DNA from: Ananas comosus
Lineage: Eukaryota; Streptophyta; Magnoliopsida; Poales; Bromeliaceae
NCBI RefSeq assembly: GCF_001540865.1
Contig: NC_033630.1
Location: 5,944,393-6,008,392 of the forward strand
Reading direction: 5' to 3'
Length of the DNA: 64,000 bases
Made by a program: the position numbers and the translations under genes. Below the pieces are notes generated by a model. It saw nothing but the letters and a program-made list of their open reading frames with translations, searched no databases and was not told where the DNA came from. This document shows positions 34,460-46,066 of this stretch, one piece after another (the first letter of the stretch is position 1; each line of letters opens with the position of its first letter).

Positions 34460-37400
34460 TCGCCGGGCGGAGGCGAATTGCGGATATACGGCTGGGTGCG
34501 CGCCGGCGCTTCGTGGAGGAGCGGGTGGGCGCCGCGCCACGGCCGCTTCACCTGGTTCACCGGAATCGGGGGGATCGTTCATGCGTGCTTTTGGCGAACA
34601 AACGAGCAAAGAGGAGATTCTCATAGGCGCGATGAGATACAAGACGTGATCCAGATACAAGAATCCGTAGATCCTCTCCTGATGTCCTGTTTTTTGCTTC
34701 CTCCTCACATCGTAGTCCCTATATGCCATAGCGGCACCATGTTGTTCAAGATAGTCACGAAAGGTTTCAGATGCATGTTCTTGATCTTATGTTCTACATG
34801 TTCAGTGTCGTTTCTTGCAATGTAGTGAACGTTGCTAGATACTAGTGAATTCCTCCATGTAAGCAGTCCTGTGGCAAAATTCTTGATTTTTTGATAAAGT
34901 GCCTTATTATTGCTATTCATATGCAGTATGAGCATGCATAATTCTCTTGCGGCCAAAATTATTTGGATCCTAATAGGTGTAAGGCGGAGGTGTCCTGTGT
35001 TACAATCAGACAGGTCTAAGCTCTGGTATACAGGGTATTGGTTCTTTTTTCTTTTCTTTCAGATTCTCTCTTCTCTCTCTCTTCTCTCTCACCTCTCTCT
35101 CTCTCTTCATAGGATGTTATATAATGATTCTAAAGAACGAGCGTGCAGAACATTTTAGATTTAATATCTGCTTCTTTTGCAGCTCTAAAAGACTATCAGC
35201 TGTTTAACTTCTGAGGAGGTTCTTTCTGTTATTTAAGATTATTTTTAATAATTAATTTCACTGTTTGTGAACAATGGTTTTCAGACAATAAACTTGCGAA
35301 AAGCGAAGGGTGGATTATAGATCGTCAGCCAGATATTGCTCGCCTGCAAGAATTTATCAAACGTTATAGAGACAAAATAAAGATCGATGAGTTTGACGAT
35401 GAAGGATGAGATGAAGTTGACGGAATCTGCGTGTTCAAGGTAATCTTGACGGTACGTAGGTGTTTCTTTTATTCTTGCAGCTTTTGCTTGATATTCTGGC
35501 CTACTTCATCATTTGTCTTGTAACAAAACACCACATTAACTGCAATCAAAAACAAATGTTTTGCATGCATAGCAAATGATGTTGGAATTCTGATCATGTG
35601 TAACCTAAATTCAAGTTGAATATCTCATCATTAAGGCATTTACCGTGTGAAAATTTTAAATGGTCTTTCGATTACACTAATCATTCCAAGTTTGATGTAC
35701 TTCTTTGCTCATTTATATCACATGTTATCAGTTTACGTAGACTGCAGTTTGTTTGAGAATAATGTCTGACAAAAAAAGAAAACCCTTCAGTAGTCTACTG
35801 CTAAATATATTGGAATTAAATATGAAGTTGCCTGACTCGTAGATTATCTATGTGACAACTGTGACATCTGCCAATACTATATTATATGTATTATTTGTGA
35901 CTATAGGATTATGGCTGTGTTTGCTTGCCTGTATTTATCCTACAAAACGACATAAACTTTGGTCTGCAATGCTGGTCACTTCCGTTCTTCTATTGATTTC
36001 TTTTGAGGCCTATATTTTAAGTCAAGGTTTTTGTCACAATTTGCAATTGCTCAAGATCTGCGTGTTTCTGCCTCATCTGGTACTTGTACTAATGCAACAG
36101 GTCTGGCATGTTCAATGCCTGTATATAAGTGTTTAAGTATATGTTTTGGTTGGTCCTTCTGGAATTGTGATTCTCTGAATTTACAGCCTTAGGTTTGAAA
36201 ATTTTAGCTCCCGATTCGCCTCCATGTATGCTATCAGTATTCTAATCCGTTGATTTAGAGATTTACGTTCCATATTAAAGTACTTTTTCTCTTCCCATTT
36301 TAATGAAAAGAAGGTCTAATATCCTTGCTAGGATGCTAAATGTATTGCTTTTGCTGAACAATCTTAATAATATGATTATATTGAAAATGTGTAGGTACTC
36401 ACTTAATTTTATCAACTTTTGTAATCTCCTTTTTGGAATGCATTAATTAGGACATGGAGTTCTCCATTTGCGTTATCTTGGTGTTCCTTTCCATGTTTCA
36501 TTGACTATAGGGTTTATGTTACATGCTTTAACTTTATTGTTAGTTGTACATGAGTATTATGTTTTTCTTTAAAAACAGGTTGAGAACGCTACAAACTAGA
36601 AAAAGAGGAGGAAGATACTGCAACTCTGAAAGTACTAGGTCTGTCGTAGAGGAGCTAACTAGAGAAATGCCCCTTGATGTCATGCAGAAAAGTTTGCTAT
36701 CTTGGTGAGTTAATGTTCATTCCTGATTTATGAGAATCTTTTAATTCAGGCTACACTGTGCACAATTAAATACCGTTTTCTTTAGAGAAAAGAAATAATA
36801 AATTCAAAAAAACATAAAAAGAAATGTCTTTTTTTATCCTTTTGTATATAGTAAATATATGCTGCAATGAGAGCTAGTTGCTTCCACAGGAAAAATAAAG
36901 TAGGTTGGAGTCTTTGATGGCATCCGCTTCGCCGTAGACCATAAAATGTTAATGGCCTTATATTTCACTTTGTTATCTTCGGTGGTATTTACTTAATAAA
37001 TAAAGTCTGTACTTTTTTATGCATAATTTCAGATGAAAGAGCCTTATGGAAAAGGATGCTGCAATGGACACAAGAATGTAGTGTTTATACATTATTCCAT
37101 TGGGATTCACCGTTCTATTAACAAATGCCCATCGCTTCGTTTCAGAGACAGTAGTGATTACTTTTGGTTTTTAACATATTTTTTAAGATAATTCTTATGT
37201 AATTTATTATTCAATCAATGTTAGGTCAGGACGGCCGGTTTCAGTTTGCAGTACTATAGGGGGCTTCCGTAAAGCTGAATGCCTAGTAATTTTCCTATTC
37301 CTGTTTGCGAGGAATTGCTGATTGCTGATTTTTGCAATTATGTATTCGTGGTTCAGGTTTGCCATTTCAATGTTGTGATGCTTATGATAATGCTGCAGTT

Positions 37401-40400
37401 TGTTGTTGAAAAGTTAACGATATGCGTCATAAGTTAGTATCAGTTGATTGACTTGTTAATCGTAGTGAGATAGATGTTCTTATATATTTTTATTTGAATA
37501 TGGTGCTGATAGTAGTTGCTTTCATTTCAAAGTCAGACGGTTGCTGCCTGATCTGCAATTTTCTTGAAATTTTTTTCGTTTACTGCCTTTTTCAAGTTGG
37601 AATGTTTAATTAGTAGCCTAAGCTCGTCATTTACATTTGCCTGAGAATACTTTCTTTATCTGAAATTTTCCGGCATAGCTGTAGGCTAGTTTTAATCACT
37701 GGCACATGGACAAGTCTAGTGAGACTTTAAGAAAAAAAAAAGACCAGGACTTTTTGGGGTTGGTTTGGCAGCGTGGTAGGTGTCTGTGGTGTTATTTGAT
37801 GAAGCTGCCTGAAGTAGCTGACTGTCAGAGAAGTAGATTATCATCCCTTGCTAGTCTTTTATTGCTGGCAGACTCGAGAAACAACTAATTTGGAATCTTT
37901 TTCCTTTTGAGTCTCGGATCTTCATTTCTTGTCCTTTCTCTGTGCATCAAACACTTATTGCTCTGTGTAAAGTAGGGTGTTCTAGTTGCTGCTGATACGA
38001 TGCATATTATGGCCTTGCTACTTTTGTTTGGTCCCACTAGTAAAGTGATGGCTTTCTACATGCTCTGCTCTTACCTACTGTATCATTTATTTGCCAATCT
38101 CTTGCAAAGTTATTTGTTTTTCTTGATGATGCCTGGAAATGCTGCGTGTATCCTCTCAAAATCTGCTTCATCTTCTATATATATCAGCAACTCCTTTTTT
38201 TTTCGTTTTATATCTTGTTGTATGGCTTCTCAATTATCTGCAATCTCTTTACAATTCGTTCCCCTGTGTTGCCCCTCTCTCTTCCTCTCCTTTCTCTATC
38301 TCTTTGCGCTTTCCCACCTCTTCCCCCTCTCTTTGATGGGTGGTTTTTCGTTTTTTTGTCCAGAATTGCAACATCCCCCCCTCTATTTTTTTATTGGCTA
38401 CAATATTTTGGGCTCTTCAGCTCCTTGGCCTTAGCCTTTTTGCCTTCTAAATGTTTACCTTCTCTTTGGTGTTTAATCTGAACTTTTTCGTTTGACACCT
38501 TACTCTTATGACCGTACTATGGAATCTTATTGCGATTTCAGGCGTGTTGCTAATATTTTATGATGGTGAATTTATGGGAGGCGTAACTAATCTTGCTTTT
38601 AGTGCTAATTTATAGAACTGTTATTGTTTTTGAAGAAAGCCTTTTCTTTCGGCGCAACTTCATATCTGGTTTGATTATAAATGTATCATTGAAAGTAGAT
38701 TTTATTTTTCTTGGACTCTTCTTTGAAAAATGAATTGCCTTTCGTCTTCTAGCTTTTTGTACCAGTGCAAAGTAGAAACTTCTCGTTATAGAGAGGTGCA
38801 GTTCATTTGTTTTTCACAAAATGGGTGGGAGAAATGCCTTAAAAGAATTCAGCAACTTAAAGTTGAAAGATTATCTCAGTATTGTAGCCTAAATTATTTT
38901 GCCTGAAAACAGTAGATGTATATTGTGTATGTGATATGATATTCTAAAGTTTATGTTAAGTTCAGTGCCTAGATGAAATTTACTTATCTGTGACGAATTC
39001 ATTTTGTTGTAAACTAGGATTTTTGTCATTGAACATTTAAGAACATTTCATAGTTGTTACGTTTTGGCATATTATGGATTTCAGGGAATTTCGAACATTT
39101 TTGTTTTCAATCAAAGTATTAAACATTAGCGTTATACTCATTGCAGTAGAATTTTCGAAGTTGCGTGATTGTGCTTGTATTAATAATAGCGAATCCTTAC
39201 CAAAATCTTACATTTATTTTCTTTCAGTTTTATGGGCAGAAAGTAATGTTGGTAACCAAAGCTGAACTGTAGTTCACCTTCTTGCATATGAACGAGTCGT
39301 CGATTGGCAAAGTTCTAGGGATTGCGGATAATGTAACCTCATATTGTTTCTGCTACTTACTACAAAGAAGACACAATTTCGTTGTTTATTTTGTCTCTTT
39401 TCGGTAATACTTGGATCAAATGTTTGCAAGAGTAAATTTCAACTATCAATATTTCTGTGCTTGAACCACGATATATCTACTTTTACTTCTTATTTTGTAC
39501 TTATGCACTGAGTGACATTATCCTTATGTGTATGCCTCCATGCCAAGTAGAGAAGTCTTTTCTTAATGCCCCTCATTTGGTGAGTATAGATATGATAATT
39601 AATTTCATCCATACATTTGCATTCTCAAATTTGAAAAGTGCCGCATTTACCCTCTTTTTTTTTTTTTCTTCTGTACGTGAGCATTATTTTTGTTTCAGTA
39701 GACATAATTTGCTAGCTACCTTTTTACTTTATCTTTCATCATTGAAAAAGATATTCTTCCTCATTTTTCATTTGGAGTTTGTGATGAACATGTTTTCTCA
39801 GGGATGGTCATGAATATTGAATTATAGGTAAGCTGCCAATTAGACGACACCAATGTTGGTAACTTACAAATAGAATTTGATTATGGTTGGCGAATAATAT
39901 GTCATCAAGGAAACGAGTTATGACGATACGTTTGAATTGTACCATTAATCTTCATATGCTGAGTAAATCACATGGGAACACGCCTCTGTAATCCTGCCTA
40001 AGAAATGGCAGGTTGTTGATTAAGGTGCGTATGGTCTTGGTTGGAATTTGACCGTATTATTAACACAATAGTTATGTCACTTCTGTTGGTGGTGCACTCC
40101 AATGAATCTGAAAACTGTAGATGTCAGCCTTTCACGGTGGTGTTAAAGAAAAATTAGAAATTATATTGTGGGTTTATGAACTTTTGACTTTTCAAGATTG
40201 AAGATTGGTTTGAAAAGGTAGTAGGCAGTATATTATGTATTACCGCGTAACCGGGACACTTTCGTCTGCAAAGAGGCCAAATATGAGCAATTGGTGCATC
40301 AGGTAACTTTCTATCAGCGCGATTCGGGTGATAAGGCTCAAACATATTCTAATATCTTGTGAGGAAATGTTAATTTTCTTAAGATATGAAGACATTATTG

Positions 40401-42045
40401 TTAGGATATGGAGAAGATAAGAGAGTCATTCAAACAGGTTGGAATACTTATCACTTATCATGAGTATTTATATCTGATTCTCCTTCGAATTCTTGGACAT
40501 ATCCATTTGATAACATCTTTAAGTTAAATTTATCTTGAAATGAACCTTTAGATTTACCAGGACCAAGGGTAGTCTGTTTCCTCAATTGCCTTGAGATATT
40601 ACGATGTGTCATTTGAACGCTCATTATTACCGACGCGAGTGTGGTAGGCCACGGCCGTTTAACAATCCATGTTGCAATGAATAATTTGACTTGCTATTCA
40701 GGCATTTGCGGCTGTTCAAGACTTGATGCCTTAAAGGATATCGTGATGGTTTATATATCTTATGAGGGGGTCAAGCATTCCAAATACATACTGTTATTGG
40801 CATTTGAGCAAATGACAATATATTATGTGTTTGCTTTGGCATTTGCGCTAGAGAGTTGGCGATGCCTTCTTACTACTTAGCTGCTTATGTCTTTGCGCAA
40901 ATCTGAGAAACAATCTGCGAAGTTATTTTTTTTTTTTCTATCATTTTTTGGCGCCCACCCTGATTTTTTTGCTTGTTTGATTAATTGAAATTACTTCAAA
41001 TTGAAATAGCGGTTTTTTTTTGTGAGTGTGGTTAAGATAATTTCCTTTCAGTCCTTTCATAATATGGTGGATTTTCAAACATGCTTCAATTATGGGCTTT
41101 TTTCTTGTCGTTTTTGGCAGGGGGGAAAAACATTGATTGAGGGTCGCCTGTGCATATTGTATTCTCAAGTCGCTTGCACTTAATAAAGTGGTGCAACTAT
41201 TTGCCGTGTCGCCCGGTGTTGGAATAAGAGTATATATTTTTTTCATAGATCAAGCTGCATGTGCAGGTTAATATTTTCTTAGAATGCTTTGTGTTTTCTC
41301 TAGTATATTTGCATTGCTCCCTGGCCAGCACGGGTTATGAGCGAAAGAAAAGAAATTGTTGACTTCTCGTATGGGGGAGGCTGCCAATGTTCGATTTTCT
41401 TCCTGAGGGCTTTTATGTTATCAATATTTATCATGCTAAGTAATTTTAATATATATGTTCTACGTATCATTCTTCAATTTTTTTTTAATGTGCTGTAAAA
41501 TTTTGTTCGACGATGATATTATTCTTCTTATCATATACTACTTTAATTACATTTTTAGTTGCTGTAGTTGGTAATTTGTTCCTCACCTGATATCGGTCTG
41601 ATTTCTTGATATCACAATTTTGATTTCTGGTTCAAAATAGTTATGTGTTGCACTGGTACAATGATAGGATACACAGTTAGATGGCCAATTCATGGAGGAG
41701 TTGATGGCCTGATGCTGAATTGACTTGTTTGATATTATCTAAATTAAAAAGGCTTACATATGTAGACATAATTCTTTAACGGTAACAGACAAGTGATATA
41801 ATATACCCTCTTTTGGTATGATAATGTAAGTAATACTGAATGTCCTCATGCTTGCATTTAAAGTGAAGATGAATCTGTCGTTATAATTTAACATGCATTA
41901 TTCTTTTCTATTCAGATGGCAAGAGAGATGGAGGAGATTTTGCGTCAGCAAACTGCACAACCGGCTAGTAGTTGTGTTTCTGAAAATGGCGTTTCATTTC
42001 TTGACCAAGTTATTTCTCCTTTATATGAAGTCATAGCAGCTGTAA
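34460..42045 (+). pseudogene. Decayed, truncated callose synthase of the CALS9/10 (GSL8/GSL10) clade
   Basis: Only the N-terminal third of a callose synthase is recognisable, in the right order but frameshifted. About 34470-34540: DNA resembling the NWERLVRAALRRER start. About 34636-34770: DEIQ and LFK-like remnants of the first exons. 35305-35410: DRQPDIARLQEFIKRYRDK, then an in-frame TGA. 36625-36705: VVEELTREMPL. 37035-37150: MEKDAAMTQ, then a shifted IPL..TNA. 41125-41220: an in-frame stop, then VHIVFSS and IKWCNYLP. 41338-41440: KEKKLL with a deletion into GEAANVRF, then FLPEG in another frame. 41914-42042: an intact exon, MAREMEEILRQQ to SFLDQVISPLYEV. GT/AG sites flank several blocks. 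Later exons are absent; a Helitron-like end follows 290 bp on. The clade call rests on recalled family sequence. It is not derived from the intact gene upstream. Confidence 0.85.
37160..40240. other. Long intron-like stretch of the pseudogene, no coding seen
   Basis: AT-rich sequence with a T/C-rich section near 38170-38480. Open frames at 38000-38434, 38146-38481 and 39457-39813 consist of Phe, Leu and Ser runs typical of T/C-rich DNA. The stretch near 40250-40330 might be a further exon remnant (an 'aaatatgagcaa' block where the family has NEQ), but this is weak. Confidence 0.4.
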
Positions 42046-42333
42046 GCTCTTTTCCTGTAGTTCTTACATCATGTAATTTCTTGTAACTTGCAAGGGTTAT
42101 GATTTAGTCTTGTGATTCCTCTCTCAACAAATAATATTGGTTTCTGTGTCGGCCTGGAAATGATACTATAGGGAGCATGAGATGGGATATTTGCATCATG
42201 TGTTGTTGTTTGGTATTTTTTTTTTCTTTTTTTGATAAATTTGATTCATTATATCATGCTTTGGCAATCTAGATGAGCAATTTTGAATTAATTCTTGGTG
42301 CTTCGTCTTCTTGGCATACTGCTTAGTGCTTTA

Positions 42334-43070
42334 CTAGTGAAATACCCGCGCGATGCTGCGGATATAAAACTATTTTTATAATAAATTTTAGTTTTTTAAT
42401 ATTTTTATATAGTTTATAAATCTAATTATTAATTAAATAAAATTTATATAAAAATAATTTAATAGTTACATCTATTTAAATAAAAGTCATTAAAATTGGT
42501 ATATGCCCAAAGTTAATTTATAAAACAATTTATTTTATAAAAAATTATATGAAAAGGATTTGAGATAAAACTATCAAAATAATTTTTAAAAAATCAATAA
42601 ATAGATGGAAAATAAAATTGTAGAAGTATTGTTTAATAAAATTAATTATACACATACATACACTATATTTATAAAATTTTACTCCTCAAACTTAAATTTC
42701 ATATTTTTTTTATATAATGAAATTTTACGTGATTTAAATTTCATCTATCAAATTAGATATTATTATGCAATTTATTATGTGCATTATTAATAAAATTAAT
42801 TAATTATATTATATATAACTAATTATTAATATAATTAATTAATTAATTAATTAATTTCATAGCGTTTAGAGATTTAAAATTTTAAACTTTGAAGCTTAAA
42901 ATTTAGAAATAAATATTATAAGTAAAAATTAATATTTAAAATTTAAATATAAAATATAAAATTAGAAATTTAAAACTTTAGAATATGAAAGTATCAAAAT
43001 TTTAAATTTTGATATAAAAAATTTAAAAGTATATATATTTATTTATATTTATATATTATTATATATATAG
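42334..43070 (-). mobile_element. Helitron-like 3' terminus (minus) and AT-rich body
   Basis: On the minus strand a GC-rich hairpin (ccgcagcatcgcgcgg) is followed by gtatttca and ctag (plus 42334-42337), then a host T. The hairpin resembles the end at 28119-28146. The body to about 43070 is almost pure A/T, ending in short TA runs. The 5' end is not identified. It directly follows the truncated callose synthase fragment and precedes the captured-looking ClpP/RRP44 segments. Confidence 0.45.
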
Positions 43071-43078
43071 AGGGAGAG

Positions 43079-43152
43079 AGAAAGGGGGTTTGGGGGGACA
43101 CGTGTCACCCTATGGAGAAAGGGGGTTTGGGGGGACACGTGTCACCCTATGG
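43079..43152. repeat. 37-bp tandem duplication carrying a CACGTG G-box
   Basis: The unit agaaagggggtttgggggga plus cacgtgtcaccctatgg occurs twice exactly, at 43079-43115 and 43116-43152. Each unit holds the palindrome acacgtgt, a G-box core. It lies upstream of the ClpP-like fragment at 43262. Confidence 0.85.
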
Positions 43153-43261
43153 TTCCCCAAAAGCCGGTTGGGTCGGAAGATATCCGGTTTCATTCGGATT
43201 CGAATTCGGGTTCGGGTAAAATTTAGGATATCCGTACCCATTAACGTCCCAATTCTCCGCT

Positions 43262-43485
43262 CCCTCACTGGCGGCACAGCTCCTCGTCACCTCGTCCCCT
43301 CATACCCTCGTCTTCCTCCCTCCCCTTCCCCTTCCCCATCCCGATCCCCATCCCCAAACTCTTCATTCCTCCTCGCTCCCGATGTGGCGTCGCCGCCTCT
43401 TCGGCCCCGTCACCACCGCCGCTCTTCATTCCTCCTCGCTCCCGATGTGGCGTCGCCGCCTCTTAGGCACCGTCACCACCGCCGC
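43262..43485 (+). pseudogene. ClpP presequence fragment (forward copy)
   Basis: Nearly the same as the 5' end of the ClpP ORF at 44801-45000: 'cacagctcctcgtcacctcg', then two copies of the 63-bp unit encoding LHSSSLPMWRRRL. It stops being similar at the point where the protease domain should begin and turns directly into the inverted ClpP copy, so it cannot encode a protease. Confidence 0.85.
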
Positions 43486-44150
43486 GTCACCTCGTCGAAC
43501 CTTTAGTCTTCTGGCCTGCGCTTGCCGCACCGCACCTCGCTCCGGCCTTCCCGCGTTCACGGTTCCCGGGCGCCTGCTCCTCCGCCCAGCAGTTGCTATG
43601 GGGCAGTCTGGTGATTGCGGCTCGAGATCAGGCCCAAATTCTTCTTCGCCTTGGCCAGGACATGAAGTGTCCCGCTCCATGGAACCGGGAGATCGGTGCA
43701 CAGGCTGCGGGTTAACTCGTTTCACGGAATATGGGCCTGGCCATAGATAGCATAAGGGCTTCCGGAGTGTAAGAATTTCCTTGATGTTGATTGCCACATC
43801 AGTGCTGTTCCAGAAAACCGATGCTGACGGCTGCGATGGTCATGATCGCATGAGTTCGAAGGACGGCGCTGGCCGTGGAGGGCTTTTGATGCGGCCGAGG
43901 ATAGAGTGACGCATTGATGCAGTCCTCACCTCACACAGAAACGTGCGGACAGGGGTTGGAACGCTTGAAATGATAATATATTGCAAGCTCCAGCTGAAAA
44001 CAAGTCCCCCGGAGAATTTATATCAACGGGAACCCGCCTGCGCGATTTTAGTTCTGCATCGGAGTGATGAAACTTTGGGAGACATCGAACCGGTGCTCCT
44101 CGCGTGATGGGTCTTCGTTTATCACAGAAGTCCTTCTCTCGAGAATGAGC
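43486..44150 (-). pseudogene. Inverted ClpP copy with many small indels
   Basis: Read on the minus strand this runs from the LEEKRTVF region (44150) through 'ataaattctccgggggactt' (about 44015), 'ctgatgtggcaat' (about 43795) and PVHRSPGSMERD (about 43680) to the stop and 'aagactaaaggttcga' (about 43490). It matches the ORF at 45034-45655 throughout but with frequent one- or two-base insertions and deletions, so no frame survives. This error pattern fits either old decay or unpolished long-read sequence. Confidence 0.85.
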
Positions 44151-44800
44151 ATTTCGCTATGTCGATAATTTAAGTCTATAATAAACATGAAGTTCAAATT
44201 CTTAACACAAAAGATATAATAGGAAACTCATTGGACAGGGCATTTTTATTGATAGGCTTACTATCAGCAATGCTCGTAAGTTTGTGGACCATCTTGAAAA
44301 ACTGGTTGGAGCTTGCAATGCCTAGAGACAGCAGCTAGCAATCTGTGAACAATAACATCTGCCAGAAAAAACAGCCACATTAGCGTCTAATATCTATGAC
44401 TACCTTTATTGCTATTCTCCTGTTTTTAAATAGGGATGAAAATATGAATTAAATCATTTTAATCCATGGATACTCTCATCAGGTAGTTTCAATAATTGTG
44501 GTAGCATGAAAGCCCGCTAATGAAGTGGTTTGTATTTGCATCATCATGGATAAATTGGCTAACATATAAACTAATGCTTTTTGCATCTCAAAATAATCAT
44601 TAGTAAATTATGGTAATCCTTTTGAAGCCATATTAGGTGAGATAACAAAGAATAGGTTGATTGAATCACAAGGAGTATTGCAAAATATGTTGTGTTGCCT
44701 CTCCGAAATTAGCCATTCTAAAGACTAAAGAGGAGAATTCTCACTCTGTTAAGTAGCAATAACTAACCTGCATATCTGCACGAATAGAGGAGTAAAATGA
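44151..44800 (-). pseudogene. Inverted RRP44/DIS3 fragment (end of one exon, intron, next exon)
   Basis: Minus strand, from 44800: the end of an RRP44 exon matching 47610-47637, an intron matching 47638-47799, then after more intron an exon starting at 44358 that begins DVIVHRLLAA and continues, with frameshifts, VFQDGPQ and LTSIAD. This is the family's continuation of the exon series at 46544-47637. The intron sequence after it (44255-44155) recurs at 45970-46065. One-base indels break the frame. Confidence 0.85.
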
Positions 44801-44904
44801 GACCGGCCACAGCTCCTCGTCACCTCGTCCACTCATACCCTCGTTTGCCTTCCTCCCTTCCTTCCATTCCCCATCCCCAAACTCTTCATTCCTCCTCGCT
44901 CCCG

Positions 44905-45645
44905 ATGTGGCGTCGCCGCCTCTTCGGCCCCGTCACCACCGCCGCTCTTCATTCCTCCTCGCTCCCGATGTGGCGTCGCCGCCTCTTAGGCACCGCCGCG
45001 GCGGCCTTGGATGGGGAATACGAGGGACTCCTTTCCATTCTCGAGGAGAAGAGGACTGTCTTTATAAACGGACCCATCACGGAGGACACCGCGTTCGATG
45101 TGCTGCTCAAGTTCATCAGTCTCGCGAGAACTAATAATGCGCAGCGGGTTCATCTGTTGATAAATTCTCCGGGGGGACTTGTTTCAGCTGGACTTGCAAT
45201 ATATGATATCATTCAAAGCGTTCCAACCCCTGTCGCCACGTTATGTGTGGGTGAGGCTGCATCAATGGCGTCACTCATCCTCGCCGCAGGCGCTCCCGGC
45301 CAGCGCCGTGCCTTGCCGAACTCTCGGATCATGATCCATCAGCCGTCAGGCGGTTTTCTGGGACAGGCGACTGATGTGGCAATTCACAATCAAGAAATTC
45401 TTAGACTCCGGAAGCGCCTTTATGCTATCTATGCCAGGCACACCCGGCAGCCTGTGCACCGGATCTCCCGCTTCATGGAGCGGGACACATTCATGTCTCC
45501 TGCAGAGGCGAAGAAATTTGGGCTGATCGACGAAATCATCCAGAGCTGCCCCATAGCAACTGCTGGCGGAGGAGGCGGCGGCGGCGGGAAGCCTGAGACG
45601 GAGGAAGGAGGTGGCGGTGGCGGCAAGCGCGAGGCAGAAGACTAA
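44905..45645 (+). CDS. Mitochondrial-type ClpP protease subunit, intronless
   Basis: ClpP is the serine peptidase of the ATP-dependent Clp protease; nuclear copies of this type serve mitochondria with ClpX. The frame is open from 44797 to TAA 45643-45645 (282 codons). The first ATG lies in sequence homologous to antisense RRP44, so I prefer the ATG at 44905, giving 246 residues; 44968 is also possible. Numbered from 44905, the catalytic Ser is 120 (GEAASMAS), His 145 (MIHQP) and Asp 194 (MERDTF). The presequence is Arg/Ser-rich and contains a 63-bp tandem duplication (MWRRRL twice), suiting mitochondrial import. The usual N-terminal axial loop (P.V.E...RGER) is missing; the fold starts at EYEGLLSILEEKRTVFINGPI. 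The C-terminus is a Gly-rich, acidic tail. It is intronless and divergent, so may be a retrocopy or captured gene. Confidence 0.85.
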   Translation: MWRRRLFGPVTTAALHSSSLPMWRRRLLGTAAAALDGEYEGLLSILEEKRTVFINGPITEDTAFDVLLKFISLARTNNAQRVHLLINSPGGLVSAGLAIYDIIQSVPTPVATLCVGEAASMASLILAAGAPGQRRALPNSRIMIHQPSGGFLGQATDVAIHNQEILRLRKRLYAIYARHTRQPVHRISRFMERDTFMSPAEAKKFGLIDEIIQSCPIATAGGGGGGGGKPETEEGGGGGGKREAED

Positions 45646-45969
45646 AGGTTCGATAGTTTCTTAATTCATAAATACATTTAGATCAATTGCTTTTTAATAC
45701 AATCTAGATAGATGCATGAAGAGAATGACATACTTTTTAATACAATTTAGACAGATGTATGAAGAGAATGAGAATATATTTTGGAATAATTAGGTTGTTA
45801 CTGGTCTTCTGATTTTCAGCTATGGTTGGTTTATTCATCTTTGCTCCTGAAATTGGGAGCACAGAGGAATAACCTAATAGTTAACTATTAGTTGATGATT
45901 TAATAGGTTACCTTTTCCTGAAGTATATAAGCGTGTGGAGCTCAACCGATGCTTGGCTTGCCATTTGGG
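45646..45969. other. 3' flank of the ClpP ORF
   Basis: The first bases after the stop (aggttcgat) also follow the stop in the inverted copy. The rest is AT-rich with a short direct repeat (atgaagagaatga, near 45714 and 45757). No gene. Confidence 0.5.
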
Positions 45970-46065
45970 CATTTCGGTGTCGATAATTTAAGTCTATAAT
46001 AAACATGAAGTTCAAATTCTTAACACACAAAAGATATAATAGGAAACTCATTGGACAGGGCATTT
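45970..46065 (-). repeat. Second copy of RRP44 intron segment, ending at a single N
   Basis: Nearly identical to 44160-44255, in the same plus-strand orientation ('gtcgataatttaagtctata' through 'ggacagggcattt'). Relative to RRP44 it is antisense. It stops at the N at 46066, so it looks like a contig end. Confidence 0.85.
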
Positions 46066-46066
46066 N

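Noticed and set aside
38000..38481. Hydrophobic frames resembling membrane proteins
   Set aside because: T/C-rich intron-like DNA gives Phe/Leu/Ser by composition, and two frames are open at once.
43382..43797. Open frames on both strands reading as a new protein
   Set aside because: They are the forward ClpP presequence running into the inverted, frameshifted ClpP copy.
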